A stretch of 64,000 bases of DNA from Firmicutes bacterium HGW-Firmicutes-15 (GCA_002840245.1 PHAA01000004.1:1-64000), one strand, 5' to 3'; shown: positions 1-8,560, numbered from the stretch's first letter. Numbers and translations are program-made. Notes: a model not told the origin generated them from the letters alone.

Positions 1-503
1 TACAAATATTAATGGGCGAGATCCAGGCCGATAGTGGAGAGTTTGCCTGGGGAGGAACAACTAGTCGGGCATATTTTCCCAAGGATCATAATGATTATTT
101 TGATTCCAATTTGAACTTGGTAAACTGGATGCGCCAGTATTCGATAGACCAGGAAGAAACCTTTGTTAGAGGTTTTCTGGGTAGAATGTTATTTTCCGGT
201 GAAGAGTCTTTGAAAGAAGCTAATGTTCTATCCGGTGGAGAACAAGTTAGATGCATGCTGGCTCGCATGATGCTGTCCGGAGCCAACGTTCTGCTTATGG
301 ATGAACCTACTAACCATCTGGACCTGGAAGCAATCACTTCATTAAATAATGGCTTGACCGCGTTTCCCGGAACGATATTTCTTATATCTCATGATCATCA
401 ATTACTTCAAACCGTAGCTAATCGTATCATAGATATAACTTCCGACGGAGTAATAGATAAGTTAATGACCTATGATGAATACCTGGAAAGACAAGGCTTA
501 TAA
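1..503 (+). CDS. ABC-F family ATPase, C-terminal part (5' truncated by window)
   Basis: This is the second nucleotide-binding domain of an ABC-F protein, a soluble tandem ABC ATPase that acts on the ribosome (translation factor or antibiotic resistance type). The reading frame is open from base 3, so the gene begins outside the window and the ATG at 12 is internal. The visible part carries the signature LSGGEQ, Walker B LLMDEPTNHLDLE with its D-loop, and the switch histidine in LISHDH. DEPTNHLD is typical of ABC-F proteins rather than transporters, and no membrane segment follows. A hairpin with a T-run at 709-733 could end its transcript. Which ABC-F subfamily it belongs to cannot be told from this fragment. 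Confidence 0.85.
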   Translation, partial: QILMGEIQADSGEFAWGGTTSRAYFPKDHNDYFDSNLNLVNWMRQYSIDQEETFVRGFLGRMLFSGEESLKEANVLSGGEQVRCMLARMMLSGANVLLMDEPTNHLDLEAITSLNNGLTAFPGTIFLISHDHQLLQTVANRIIDITSDGVIDKLMTYDEYLERQGL

Positions 504-535
504 ATACTGATTTAGTACAAAATATCTTTGCCTGG

Positions 536-555
536 AGCCATGGATTACCATGGCT
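536..555. repeat. Hairpin, left partner of the terminator hairpin at 709
   Basis: AGCCATGG-ATTA-CCATGGCT is a perfect 8-bp stem. It differs from the hairpin at 709-728 by one compensated base pair in the stem and one loop base. It has no T-tail. Confidence 0.6.
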
Positions 556-708
556 TCAAACCGTCAAAAAAATCGAATAGTTGCGTTATTCAATCACCCC
601 GTTCAATCAACGTACCTTATGTACGCCTCAATCACGGGCTTCTTGAATGCCTTGCCCTTCACTTCCTTTGCTCGGTCTGGCAGGTTGCCAACTTTATTGA
701 CACCCGGA

Positions 709-733
709 AGCCACGGATTGCCGTGGCTTTTTA
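709..733 (+). terminator. Rho-independent terminator after the ABC-F gene
   Basis: AGCCACGG-ATTG-CCGTGGCT forms an 8-bp GC-rich stem followed directly by TTTTT. It lies about 200 nt after the ABC-F stop codon and before the AT-rich leader of the next operon. Confidence 0.7.
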
Positions 734-772
734 ATTGGCATAATAAGGTTCCCAAAAGTAATGAAAATACTA

Positions 773-801
773 TTGACATAATAAAAATGCAGTATTAACA
801 T
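773..801 (+). promoter_or_regulatory. Candidate promoter of the acyl-CoA dehydrogenase operon
   Basis: A consensus TTGACA at 773-778 is followed after 17 nt by TAACAT (796-801). TATAAA at 801-806 is an alternative at poor spacing. The box is strong at -35 and weak at -10. The distance to the first gene is about 360 nt, so a nearer promoter in this AT-rich stretch is also possible. Confidence 0.35.
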
Positions 802-1164
802 ATAAATAAATAACATATTAATTAATAATGCATTAGGATAGCTGACAGGTTTGCTAATTAATCGAATTCGGGCTCATATTAAGTAAAATATTTTATCGGT
901 AAATCTTATTAATTCAAATGAAAGCAATATTTTTTTATAAAGATAGATAACATATAAATGATTTACATGTTACTGCATAACAATTCAATATTAATTTAAA
1001 GTGGAGATTAATTAGTTTTCGGAGACCTATTAATAATGAACATAACCACCAATGAAATATAAATTTAAGAGAAAAATTTTATTGGCACAGGAGGTGATTG
1101 GACCGGCAAGGCTATACGATAGCATTTGTATTCGAAGTTTGTTTAAAAAAATGATGGAAGAGAG

Positions 1165-3000
1165 ATGAAAAAAACAATGGCTTCAAATTTTATGAACACT
1201 ACTAGAGACCATAAGTTCATTCTCAAAGAATGGCTGGACATGAACAAGGTTTTCGAGACAGAGCGCTTTAAAGGTGGATATTCAGTAGACGACCTGGATT
1301 TTATTCTTGATAATGCTCTCAAGGGAGCCAAAGAAATGGTAGCTCCGGGTTGTGCGGATTCTGATCAAATTGGGTTAAAATTTGAAAACGGGCAGGTTAT
1401 TACTCCCCAGTCAACCAAAGATGGTTATTTCTTTATTATGAATAATGGTTTCGGTGCCACCAATGCTGACCCGCAAGACGAATCAGCAATGCCCCAGACC
1501 TTAGTATGGGCTATTTATGAGTACTTAATAGGTGCAAATCCTTCCATTGGTACATTATGGTTAGCTGGTTCCGGTGCAGCAGGTCTGGTAGAAGATTTTG
1601 GTTCTGAAGAGCTTAAGAAAACCTATCTTGCTAAGATGTACAGCGGGCAGTGGGCTGCAACTATGGATTTGACTGAACCATCTGCTGGCTCCGATGTGGG
1701 AGATTTGACCAGTAAGGCAATTCCAACCGATAAACCTGGTGTGTATAAAATCAAAGGAACCAAGTGCTTTATCAGCGGTGGGGAGCAGGATATAACTGAA
1801 AACATTATCCATCTGGCATTAGCTCGTATTGAGGGTGCGGCTCCGGGCACCAAGGGAGTTTCACTATTCGTAGTGCCTAAATATTTGCCTGATGCAAATG
1901 GTGAAGTAGGGGAATTCAATGATGTCAACTGTGCTGGTATTGAACACAAGATGGGATTAAAGGGTTCTCCTACTTGTGTTATAAACTTTGGTGAGGAAAA
2001 TAATTGTCTGGGCTTCCTGCTGGGAGAGGCTCCAGGTGAAGACGGTGCTGGGCGCGGTTTGATGCAAATGTTTAAGATGATGAATGAGGAGCGCCTCATG
2101 AGTGGTATTTCTGGTATGGCTCTCGCCGCTGTTGCATACCACAATTCTGCCCAGTACGCCAGTGAGCGTATTCAAGGCCGAGCCGCCGCTAATCCCAAAG
2201 TAAGAGCTCAAATTATCAAGCACGAGGATGTAAAGCGTATGCTTATGTTCCAAAAAGCTCATATTGAAGCTTATAGGGCCATGGCTCTCGCCACTTTCTA
2301 CCAGATAGATATCGAAAAATGGAGTTCTGATGCTGAGTTGGTGAAAAAGTCCAAGAAGTATCTGGAGATAAACACGCCCATAGTGAAAGCTTACTGTTCA
2401 GATGGGGCTTTAAATTGTATATCGGAAGCTTTGCAGATTTATGGTGGGTATGGTTTCTCCGAAGAATATCCGGTGGCTGAGCTTTATAGAGATGCCAGAA
2501 TATATCCTATCTGGGAAGGCACCAACTTTATCCAATCAATGGATCTAGTGGGACGTAAGATGACCATGAAGAAAGGTGAAGTCTTTGCCGAATGGTTGAA
2601 TGAGATTCAGAATTTCATCGAAGCTAATAAGGCTGCAGCAGGATTCGAGAAGGAGTTCGAAATACTACAAAAAGGAATGAACAATTATCGCGAGATGCAG
2701 AAGAACTTGGGTGCTATAATGGCTCAGCCAGGTATGGTCCAACAGTATGCCACTAGAGTTCTACATGCTACTGGCAAACTGTATGGGGCTTTCTTGCTGA
2801 TAGATCAAGCTCTGATTGCTCAAAAGAAAATTGCTGAACTGGGTAAAGAACATTTTGATTATTCTTTCTATGCAGGAAAAGTTGCCTCGGCTAGCTTCTT
2901 TATAAAAAATATACTCCCGGAAATAGGTGCTTTTGCTGAAGTATTAAAGAATACAGATACTACTATCCTAGAAGTGCCAGAAGAGGTATTCTTTGTATAA
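1165..3000 (+). CDS. Acyl-CoA dehydrogenase, large (C-terminally extended) type
   Basis: This FAD enzyme oxidises an acyl-CoA to the trans-2-enoyl-CoA and passes electrons to an electron-transfer flavoprotein. At 611 residues it is much longer than the usual 380-400; the extra C-terminal alpha-helical domain (about 470-611) matches the DmdC/AcdH-like subfamily. The first signature is MDLTEPSAGSDVG (about residue 170) and the second lies around IYGGYGFSEEYP. The Glu in YPIWEGTN is the position of the catalytic base in DmdC-type enzymes. The start follows GGAAGAGAG. It is the first gene of an operon with a second dehydrogenase, FixCXAB and a crotonase. The acyl chain used cannot be told; the subfamily includes methylmercaptopropionyl-CoA and medium/long-chain enzymes. 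Confidence 0.88.
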   Translation: MKKTMASNFMNTTRDHKFILKEWLDMNKVFETERFKGGYSVDDLDFILDNALKGAKEMVAPGCADSDQIGLKFENGQVITPQSTKDGYFFIMNNGFGATNADPQDESAMPQTLVWAIYEYLIGANPSIGTLWLAGSGAAGLVEDFGSEELKKTYLAKMYSGQWAATMDLTEPSAGSDVGDLTSKAIPTDKPGVYKIKGTKCFISGGEQDITENIIHLALARIEGAAPGTKGVSLFVVPKYLPDANGEVGEFNDVNCAGIEHKMGLKGSPTCVINFGEENNCLGFLLGEAPGEDGAGRGLMQMFKMMNEERLMSGISGMALAAVAYHNSAQYASERIQGRAAANPKVRAQIIKHEDVKRMLMFQKAHIEAYRAMALATFYQIDIEKWSSDAELVKKSKKYLEINTPIVKAYCSDGALNCISEALQIYGGYGFSEEYPVAELYRDARIYPIWEGTNFIQSMDLVGRKMTMKKGEVFAEWLNEIQNFIEANKAAAGFEKEFEILQKGMNNYREMQKNLGAIMAQPGMVQQYATRVLHATGKLYGAFLLIDQALIAQKKIAELGKEHFDYSFYAGKVASASFFIKNILPEIGAFAEVLKNTDTTILEVPEEVFFV

Positions 3001-3056
3001 GAACCATAAATGCTGAAAGGATATAGTTATCCGAGAGAGTGAAAGGAGAATGTAGA

Positions 3057-4193
3057 ATGCAGTTTACTCTGACTAAAGAACAAGCTCTGATACAGAAAAT
3101 GGCACGGGATTACGCAGAGCAAAACATTGCCCCTATAGCTGAACAAATTGAGAAGGAGAACCGGGTTCCAGATGAGATATTGAAGGGACTGGCTGAACTG
3201 GATCTATTTGGAATGGCTATGCCGGAGGCATATGGTGGAGCAGATGCCGGTTATGACAGCTATGTATTGGCCATGGAACAGATAGCCCGAGTTTCCTGTG
3301 GACCGGCCATGGCGATTTCCGCTCATAGCTTAGGTCTATCTGCAATATCCAATTTCGGAACAGAAGAGCAGAAGCAGAAATATATGCCGAAATCCTGCAA
3401 AGGAGAATATATAACTTCGTTTGCTTTTACTGAACCAGGCACTGGCTCAGATCCCAAACAAATCACCAGCACGGCAGTAAGAGAAGGGGATCACTATATT
3501 ATTAATGGTACTAAACGCTTTATAACTAATGCTAATTATCCGGGACCTCTAGTAGTTTTTGTTAAAGATAGCGTGAGTGGTAAACCCACAGCTTTTATTA
3601 TTGATAAGTTTTGTGAGGGATATTCTATATCTGAGCCATGGGAAAAGTTGGGGTGGCACGGAGGGGTGCTCTGTGACGTATATATGCAAAATGTAAAAAT
3701 ACCGCTGGAAAATCTGCTGGGAGAACTGGGAAATGGCTATCCGGTTTTGCAGTATGGAATAGCATTCGGTAAGATAGGCATGAATTCTGTTGCTCTAGGG
3801 ACTACTTTAGCTGCCTTTGAAGAATCCGTAAAATATGCCAAGGAGAAGACCCATCGGGGTGAACCGATAGCCAAGTTTCAGGCAATTCAATTAAAGATTG
3901 CGGATCTAGCTATGAAGTATGAGGTATCGCGTTGGATGGCATATCGTTTGGGATCGCTGGCTAATAAGCCTAAAAGTCCAGCTGATTTTGCTAAAGAAGC
4001 TGCTCTTTCCAAAGTTGTCATTGCCGAAAACGCCATGGCGGCAGCACGCATAGCCATGGATATACACGGGTCCTATGGGTTGATGGCCGATTATAAAGTT
4101 GCCCGCATTTATCGGGATGCCATAATGGGTCCTCAGGTAGAAGGGGTTATTGACATGCAGAAATTGATAGTAGCCGGTGCGATTCTGGCCTAA
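3057..4193 (+). CDS. Acyl-CoA dehydrogenase (short-chain type)
   Basis: This is a classical acyl-CoA dehydrogenase of 378 residues. The ATG at 3057 was chosen because AAAGGAGA ends 8 nt before it; a GTG at 3039 would put that ribosome binding site inside the gene. The sequence has the first family signature FAFTEPGTGSDPKQ and the FAD/substrate-loop region IHGSYGLMADYKVARIYRDA. The C-terminal MGPQVEGVIDMQ replaces the usual EGT motif and holds the likely catalytic Glu in the short-chain family position. It follows the large dehydrogenase by 56 nt. Two different dehydrogenases ahead of one set of Fix genes suggest two substrates or two steps of one acyl-CoA pathway. Confidence 0.88.
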   Translation: MQFTLTKEQALIQKMARDYAEQNIAPIAEQIEKENRVPDEILKGLAELDLFGMAMPEAYGGADAGYDSYVLAMEQIARVSCGPAMAISAHSLGLSAISNFGTEEQKQKYMPKSCKGEYITSFAFTEPGTGSDPKQITSTAVREGDHYIINGTKRFITNANYPGPLVVFVKDSVSGKPTAFIIDKFCEGYSISEPWEKLGWHGGVLCDVYMQNVKIPLENLLGELGNGYPVLQYGIAFGKIGMNSVALGTTLAAFEESVKYAKEKTHRGEPIAKFQAIQLKIADLAMKYEVSRWMAYRLGSLANKPKSPADFAKEAALSKVVIAENAMAAARIAMDIHGSYGLMADYKVARIYRDAIMGPQVEGVIDMQKLIVAGAILA

Positions 4194-4244
4194 TATGCAA
4201 TAATATTTTTATAAATACTCACAAAGCGCTGGAGGTGCATCCTA

Positions 4245-5546
4245 ATGGTTGAGGAAACTGTCGAAATATTTGATGCAATAATAGTGGGGGCGGGCCTAGC
4301 TGGTCTGGCCGCAGCTTATACCCTGGCTGCAGAAGGACTGGAGGTCTTGGTATTAGAAAGAGGCGACTATCCAGGGGCTAAGAATGTCACTGGGGGCCGT
4401 ATCTATTTAAACCCGGTAAGGGAAATGTTCCCCGAGCTTTGGAAAAAAGCTCCGTTGGAGAGATATATCGCCCATGAAGAAGTTTGCATCATGGATAAGG
4501 AACGTTCCATTAACGTGAGATATGATGGTATGGAACTAGGTATGGAACCCTATCAGAGTTATAGTGTGCTGCGAGGCAAGTTTGACAAGTGGTTTGCTAA
4601 ACAGGCAGAGCGCAAGGGAGCTATGATAGTGGCGAAAAGCCGGGTGGACGACGTTATTATGGAGAATGGACAGGTAGTGGGGGTTATCGCTGGGGGCGAG
4701 GAATTACGAGCCAATGTAGTGATTGCCTGTGATGGAGTATTGTCCTTTACCGCCGAAAAAGCAGGACTACGTAAAGGTGCTCAGGCTAAGAACTTTGCAG
4801 TGGGCTTCAAAGAGATTATTGAGCTCCCGCGGCAGGTTATCGAAGACCGTTTTAACCTGGAAGGTGATGAAGGTCTAGCCCGTTTATACATGGGTGACGT
4901 AACCAAGGGGAAATTCGGCGGAGGATTCCTGTACACTAACAAAGAAAGCATAAGCTTAGGAATCGTAGTGGGAATAAAAGATTTGATGGAAGAAGAACCT
5001 AGGATCGAAGCTCCTCAACTATTGGATGATTTCAAACAGCGCCCCGAAGTGGCCCGCCTGCTTAAAGGCGGGGAGACGGTAGAGTATTCGGCTCACGTTA
5101 TACCCGAGGGTGGCTACAAGGTCATGGACAAGTTGTATGGGGATGGAATACTAGTGGCGGGTGACGCTGCTGGGTTTTCCATGAACATTGGAGTGACTGT
5201 AAGAGGAATGGAATATGCCATGGCCTCCGGTTACTTTGCAGCTCAGGCAGTTATACAGGCTAAAGAGAAAAATGATTTTACTCGGGCTGGTCTAGCCACC
5301 TATGAAACCCTTTTAAAAAATAGTTTTGTTTTAAAAGATTTTATAAACTTTAAAGAATCCCTGGAAGTACTGGAATATCCTCCGTTGTTCAAACACTACC
5401 CAGAACTGGCTGGTAATATCATGAAAGACTTATATGAAGTGCCAGCTGGGCCAAAAGCACGGTTATATCCTACCATCAAGAAATATATTAGTATGGGTGA
5501 GATGTGGGCAATGGTTCAGGTAGGCAGGAGGATGATGAAGATATGA
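4245..5546 (+). CDS. fixC: FixC-type electron transfer flavoprotein:quinone oxidoreductase
   Basis: This is a 433-residue flavoprotein of the FixC/ETF-QO family, the subunit that accepts electrons from FixAB and delivers them to quinone. The N-terminal dinucleotide fold is clear (IIVGAGLAGLAAAYTLAAEG, then LERG) and a second FAD contact region ILVAGDAAGFSMNIG lies near residue 305. GGAGGTG stands 7 nt before the ATG. The stop codon overlaps the start of fixX as ATGA. Unlike mitochondrial ETF-QO, the iron-sulfur part is a separate gene (fixX), as in bacterial Fix operons. FixABCX complexes are known electron bifurcators; whether this one is linked to menaquinone or another acceptor cannot be read from sequence. 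Confidence 0.88.
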   Translation: MVEETVEIFDAIIVGAGLAGLAAAYTLAAEGLEVLVLERGDYPGAKNVTGGRIYLNPVREMFPELWKKAPLERYIAHEEVCIMDKERSINVRYDGMELGMEPYQSYSVLRGKFDKWFAKQAERKGAMIVAKSRVDDVIMENGQVVGVIAGGEELRANVVIACDGVLSFTAEKAGLRKGAQAKNFAVGFKEIIELPRQVIEDRFNLEGDEGLARLYMGDVTKGKFGGGFLYTNKESISLGIVVGIKDLMEEEPRIEAPQLLDDFKQRPEVARLLKGGETVEYSAHVIPEGGYKVMDKLYGDGILVAGDAAGFSMNIGVTVRGMEYAMASGYFAAQAVIQAKEKNDFTRAGLATYETLLKNSFVLKDFINFKESLEVLEYPPLFKHYPELAGNIMKDLYEVPAGPKARLYPTIKKYISMGEMWAMVQVGRRMMKI

Positions 5547-5827
5547 GTAATGTAATGGGATTAAAAGCCAAACTGGGATTAGATGTATTTAAAGAAGACA
5601 AGGAATTCCACATAAGAATCAAAGCGGGCAAGGAAAAAGACATCCGTTTAAAAAACACTGTACTGGTATGCCCAGCAGGTTTATACAGTGAAAACGACAA
5701 TGGCGAGATAATAATAGGCGTGGATGGCTGTCTGGAATGCGGTACCTGTTTATTAGTCTGTGGTCCGGAGGTCTTGGAATGGCATTATCCCAGCGGCGGA
5801 GCCGGAGTACAGTTCCGCTTCGGGTAA
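5543..5827 (+). CDS. fixX: FixX ferredoxin-like protein
   Basis: This 94-residue iron-sulfur partner of FixC starts at the ATG overlapping the fixC stop (ATGA), with AGGAGG upstream inside fixC. The cysteine pattern CLECGTCLLVC plus the upstream CPAGLY cysteine and the terminal WHYPSGGAGVQFRFG are typical of FixX proteins and of the C-terminal domain of ETF-QO. The pattern supports one [4Fe-4S] cluster. A longer reading frame begins 39 nt upstream with GTG, but it has no ribosome binding site and would overlap fixC further. Confidence 0.88.
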   Translation: MSNVMGLKAKLGLDVFKEDKEFHIRIKAGKEKDIRLKNTVLVCPAGLYSENDNGEIIIGVDGCLECGTCLLVCGPEVLEWHYPSGGAGVQFRFG

Positions 5828-5878
5828 AAACACAGGTGACCATTAAACTGTGCATTATATATTAGGAGGTTATGGAAA

Positions 5879-6634
5879 ATGAACATCATTGTGGCCATGA
5901 AGCAGGTACCGGATCTGCAACAAGTCAGAATTAGAAATCGGGAGCCGGTAATCGAAGGAGTTCCTTACACCCTGGGGATAATAGATAAGAATGCCCTTGA
6001 GGCAGGTATTCAGCTGAAAGAGGCTACCGGCAGCAATTTGATAGTTGTATCCGCTGGGAACGAGGAAGTGGAAGAAACCATTAAAGAAGCTCTAGCGGCA
6101 GGAGCAGATGAAGCATACCTGGTGTTAGACGATAAGCTGGATGGTATGGAAAGTTCGCTAACTGCCAGCTTACTGGCGGCAACTATTAAGAAGATTGAAG
6201 AGGTTGGCCTGGTAATCTTCGGCGAAGGCAGTGGGGACAACTACTCGGGTCAGGTAGGCTCCAGGGTCGCTGAAATATTAGACTTGCCCCAGGTGGGATA
6301 CGTTAGTAAAATCGAGCTGGATGGGACAACAGCCAAGATTACCCGTTCTTTAGAGGACTGTGAAGAATTGCTGGAGGTGCAGCTGCCGATGGTAGTTACT
6401 GTACTTGGTGACATAAATGAGCCACGGATTCCTTCGGTATCTCAGATATTAAAAGCAGGTAGAAAGCCTAAAGAGATATTGGAACTGGATGACCTGGACA
6501 TAGAAATCCCCAAAGATAAAAAAATAAGCACGCTTAGCAACCTTGCGCCTGAAACTGATCGCAAACGGGTGGCAGTTAAGAGTGTAAGTGATCTGATAAC
6601 AGCTTTGCAAGCAGAAGGATTCGTAGGGAGGTAA
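5879..6634 (+). CDS. fixA: FixA, electron transfer flavoprotein beta subunit
   Basis: This is an ETF beta subunit of 251 residues that forms the FixAB heterodimer with the next gene. The N-terminal MNIIVAMKQVPD and IDKNALEAGIQLKEATG match the EtfB/FixA nucleotide-binding fold, and the family signature region follows VGYVSKIELDG near residue 140. TAGGAGG precedes the ATG. The gene order fixC-fixX-fixA-fixB is a rearranged form of the usual fixABCX. In bifurcating Fix complexes FixA holds the bifurcating FAD and takes electrons from NADH; that function is inferred from family and context. Confidence 0.87.
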   Translation: MNIIVAMKQVPDLQQVRIRNREPVIEGVPYTLGIIDKNALEAGIQLKEATGSNLIVVSAGNEEVEETIKEALAAGADEAYLVLDDKLDGMESSLTASLLAATIKKIEEVGLVIFGEGSGDNYSGQVGSRVAEILDLPQVGYVSKIELDGTTAKITRSLEDCEELLEVQLPMVVTVLGDINEPRIPSVSQILKAGRKPKEILELDDLDIEIPKDKKISTLSNLAPETDRKRVAVKSVSDLITALQAEGFVGR

Positions 6635-6638
6635 TGAA

Positions 6639-7571
6639 ATGGCAGGAATACTAATTTACAGTGAAAAAAGCAAACTAGCCCTGGAACTGCTTACTGCGGC
6701 CCGGCTGATAGCAAAAGACAATGGTTTAGATGTTAAGGTTCTGTGCATTAACAGTGATGAGCAGGCAGAGGAAATGGTGGCCAGGGGAGCTGAAACCTAC
6801 CATATTAAGGGCCAAATCATTGAACTAGCTGACACGGCTGCTGTAGCCTCAGCGCTGCAAGAGGCGGTTGGAAAACTAGATACTTCTATCGTATTATTGT
6901 CTTCCAATCGCAGAGGCAAGGAATTGGCTGGTCGCCTGGCTCAGAAACTTGATGCTGGTTGCCTAAGTGATGTAACCAGCTTGCAGGTAAAAGGTGGGAA
7001 AGTGCAATGTTCACGGAATGCCCTGGGTGGTGCGACAATTTCTGTTCAGCAAATTGAGACTGACCGGCAGGTAATTGCTTTAGCACCGCGTTCTTTTGAA
7101 CCGGCTTCACCTCAAGATGGCGGCAGCTTAAAGGAAATGGCCATCCTGGTTGGAGCGTCGAACATCAAGGTATTGGAAAGCAGGAGTAAAGCCGGGGATG
7201 TCGTGGATATAGAAGCAGCAGAAATATTGGTAGTAGTTGGACAGGGAATGGAACAAGCGGATATGTTACTGGCTGAGAGCATAGCCAGATCCTTGGGCGG
7301 AGAAATAGCTTGCTCTAAACCGATTGCCACCGATAAGAAATGGCTTCCTGAAGATAGGATAGTAGGTTTATCAGGTAAAAAATGCAAACCACAATTGGCA
7401 ATCATACTGGGTGTTTCCGGACAGGTGCAGTTCAATGTAGGTATACGCGATGCAAATACTATAGTCGCCATTAACAACGATGAAAACGCTTATATTCTTC
7501 AAATGGCTGATTATGCTATGGTAGCGGATCTTAAGGTAATATTACCAGAACTTAGTAAGACCCTGGGATAG
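6639..7571 (+). CDS. fixB: FixB, electron transfer flavoprotein alpha subunit
   Basis: This is an ETF alpha subunit of 310 residues. The C-terminal FAD-binding domain is recognisable: VGLSGKKCKPQLAIILGVSG, then QFNVGIRDANTIVAIN and the acidic end ADYAMVADLKVILPEL. It follows fixA by 4 nt with GGGAGGTAATGAA as ribosome binding site, so the two subunits are translationally linked. The N-terminal domain (1-190) is more divergent, as usual in the family. The last base of the stop codon is also the first base of a hairpin that separates it from the crotonase gene. Confidence 0.87.
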   Translation: MAGILIYSEKSKLALELLTAARLIAKDNGLDVKVLCINSDEQAEEMVARGAETYHIKGQIIELADTAAVASALQEAVGKLDTSIVLLSSNRRGKELAGRLAQKLDAGCLSDVTSLQVKGGKVQCSRNALGGATISVQQIETDRQVIALAPRSFEPASPQDGGSLKEMAILVGASNIKVLESRSKAGDVVDIEAAEILVVVGQGMEQADMLLAESIARSLGGEIACSKPIATDKKWLPEDRIVGLSGKKCKPQLAIILGVSGQVQFNVGIRDANTIVAINNDENAYILQMADYAMVADLKVILPELSKTLG

Positions 7572-7599
7572 CAGGAACAGCGAACAGAGATGTTCCTGC
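7571..7599 (+). other. Intra-operon hairpin between fixB and the crotonase gene
   Basis: GCAGGAACA at 7571-7579 is perfectly complementary to TGTTCCTGC at 7591-7599 with an 11-nt loop. No T-run follows, so it is more likely an mRNA processing or stability element than a full terminator. It begins at the last base of the fixB stop codon. Confidence 0.5.
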
Positions 7600-7631
7600 A
7601 GGGGTCAAAAAATAATTAGGAGGATGAAATT

Positions 7632-8423
7632 ATGAGTAATGATACTGTTGTTTGGACTAAAGAGGCTGGAGTTTGCACAATTACAATGAACCGTCCCGAG
7701 GCAATGAATGCCCTCAATGGAGACATGGTTAATGGTCTGATGGCTGCATTCCAAGATTGTTATGATGAAGATATAAGGGCTGTTGTTCTTACCGGGTCAG
7801 GTAAAGCTTTCTGTCTGGGTGGAGATATTGCCTCGGCCAGCAAATATGGTGATGGGGATTTACAGGCATTCTTTAGAGATTTCACCGTGCCACTGGCTCG
7901 TCTTATTTCCGACATGAGGCAGTTACCGAAACCAATAATAGCCAGCATAAACGGCATTTGTGCCGGTGTAGGCGTCAGCTTTGCTGCAGCTTGTGACCTG
8001 CGCATTTGCAATGACAAGGTTGTTTTCAAGCAGGCTTACACTGGGGTTGGAATCAGCCAGGATGGTGGTTTTTCTCAGATGGTGCCTATAATTATAGGCT
8101 TAGGGAGAGCCAGTGAAATGGTATTCCTGGATGAAGTAATTACCGCTGAAAAGGCTCTGGACTGGGGTCTAGTCAATAAAGTCGTAACCCCCGAAGAACT
8201 TCCCGAGGCGACCGCAAAACTGGCCCTGAAACTTGCCAACGGCGCAACTAAAGCTTATGCTTCCTCCAAAGCACTTTTAAACCAATGCTTGCTACCGCAG
8301 CTAGAAGTGCAGTTGGAAAGGGAACGCCAGGGGGTAATGAGTACCTCTCTAACTGAGGATTATAAAGAGGGTATAGCTGTTTTCACCGGCCAGAAGAAAA
8401 AGCCAGAATTCCAGGGCAAATAG
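7632..8423 (+). CDS. Crotonase-family enoyl-CoA hydratase/isomerase, PaaG-like active site
   Basis: This 263-residue crotonase-fold enzyme follows TTAGGAGG. The oxyanion-hole parts are present (AFCLGGDI, residues 59-66, and INGICAGVGVSFAAACDLRI, 106-125). In true enoyl-CoA hydratases two glutamates act on the substrate. Here the position of the first (Glu144 of the rat enzyme) aligns with Tyr136, the second is kept as Glu162, and an Asp is found in SQDGG (Asp144). An Asp at this place is typical of PaaG-type isomerases and 4-chlorobenzoyl-CoA dehalogenase. It may therefore be an isomerase or specialised hydratase rather than a general beta-oxidation hydratase. It is the last gene of the acyl-CoA operon. 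Confidence 0.82.
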   Translation: MSNDTVVWTKEAGVCTITMNRPEAMNALNGDMVNGLMAAFQDCYDEDIRAVVLTGSGKAFCLGGDIASASKYGDGDLQAFFRDFTVPLARLISDMRQLPKPIIASINGICAGVGVSFAAACDLRICNDKVVFKQAYTGVGISQDGGFSQMVPIIIGLGRASEMVFLDEVITAEKALDWGLVNKVVTPEELPEATAKLALKLANGATKAYASSKALLNQCLLPQLEVQLERERQGVMSTSLTEDYKEGIAVFTGQKKKPEFQGK

Positions 8424-8520
8424 TCATATCTCATCCAGACGGCGGACTGAATAAGTAGCTGCTGCCTTAAATTAGGCCAGGGAGCTATGGAGTAATCATT
8501 CATTTATTATATAATTTTTA

Positions 8521-8560
8521 ATCAGGAAGGGGTCTAATGCTTTGCCTCTTCCTGATTCTT
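8521..8560 (+). terminator. Terminator-like hairpin after the acyl-CoA operon
   Basis: ATCAGGAAG at 8521-8529 pairs with CTTCCTGAT at 8548-8556, followed by TCTT. The T-tail is short, so termination strength is uncertain. Confidence 0.6.

Larger units (their letters stand above)
504..1164. other. Long AT-rich intergenic region and leader of the acyl-CoA operon
   Basis: No convincing gene is seen in these 660 bases. The left part (536-733) holds two near-identical hairpins 153 nt apart, the right one with a T-tail. From about 734 on the sequence is very AT-rich. A TTGACA box with a weak -10 lies at 773-801, which would give a 5' leader of about 350 nt. A small palindrome TGTTA-N5-TAACA at 968-982 could be an operator. 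A near-perfect Shine-Dalgarno AGGAGGTG at 1089-1096 has no suitably spaced start codon. A GTG-initiated 24-codon frame from 1094 would overlap the next ATG as ATGA, but its own ribosome binding site is poor. Confidence 0.5.

Noticed and set aside
528-798. Two overlapping ORFs of 68 and 82 codons
   Set aside because: They run across the paired hairpins, have no ribosome binding site and their peptides look like translated repeat sequence.
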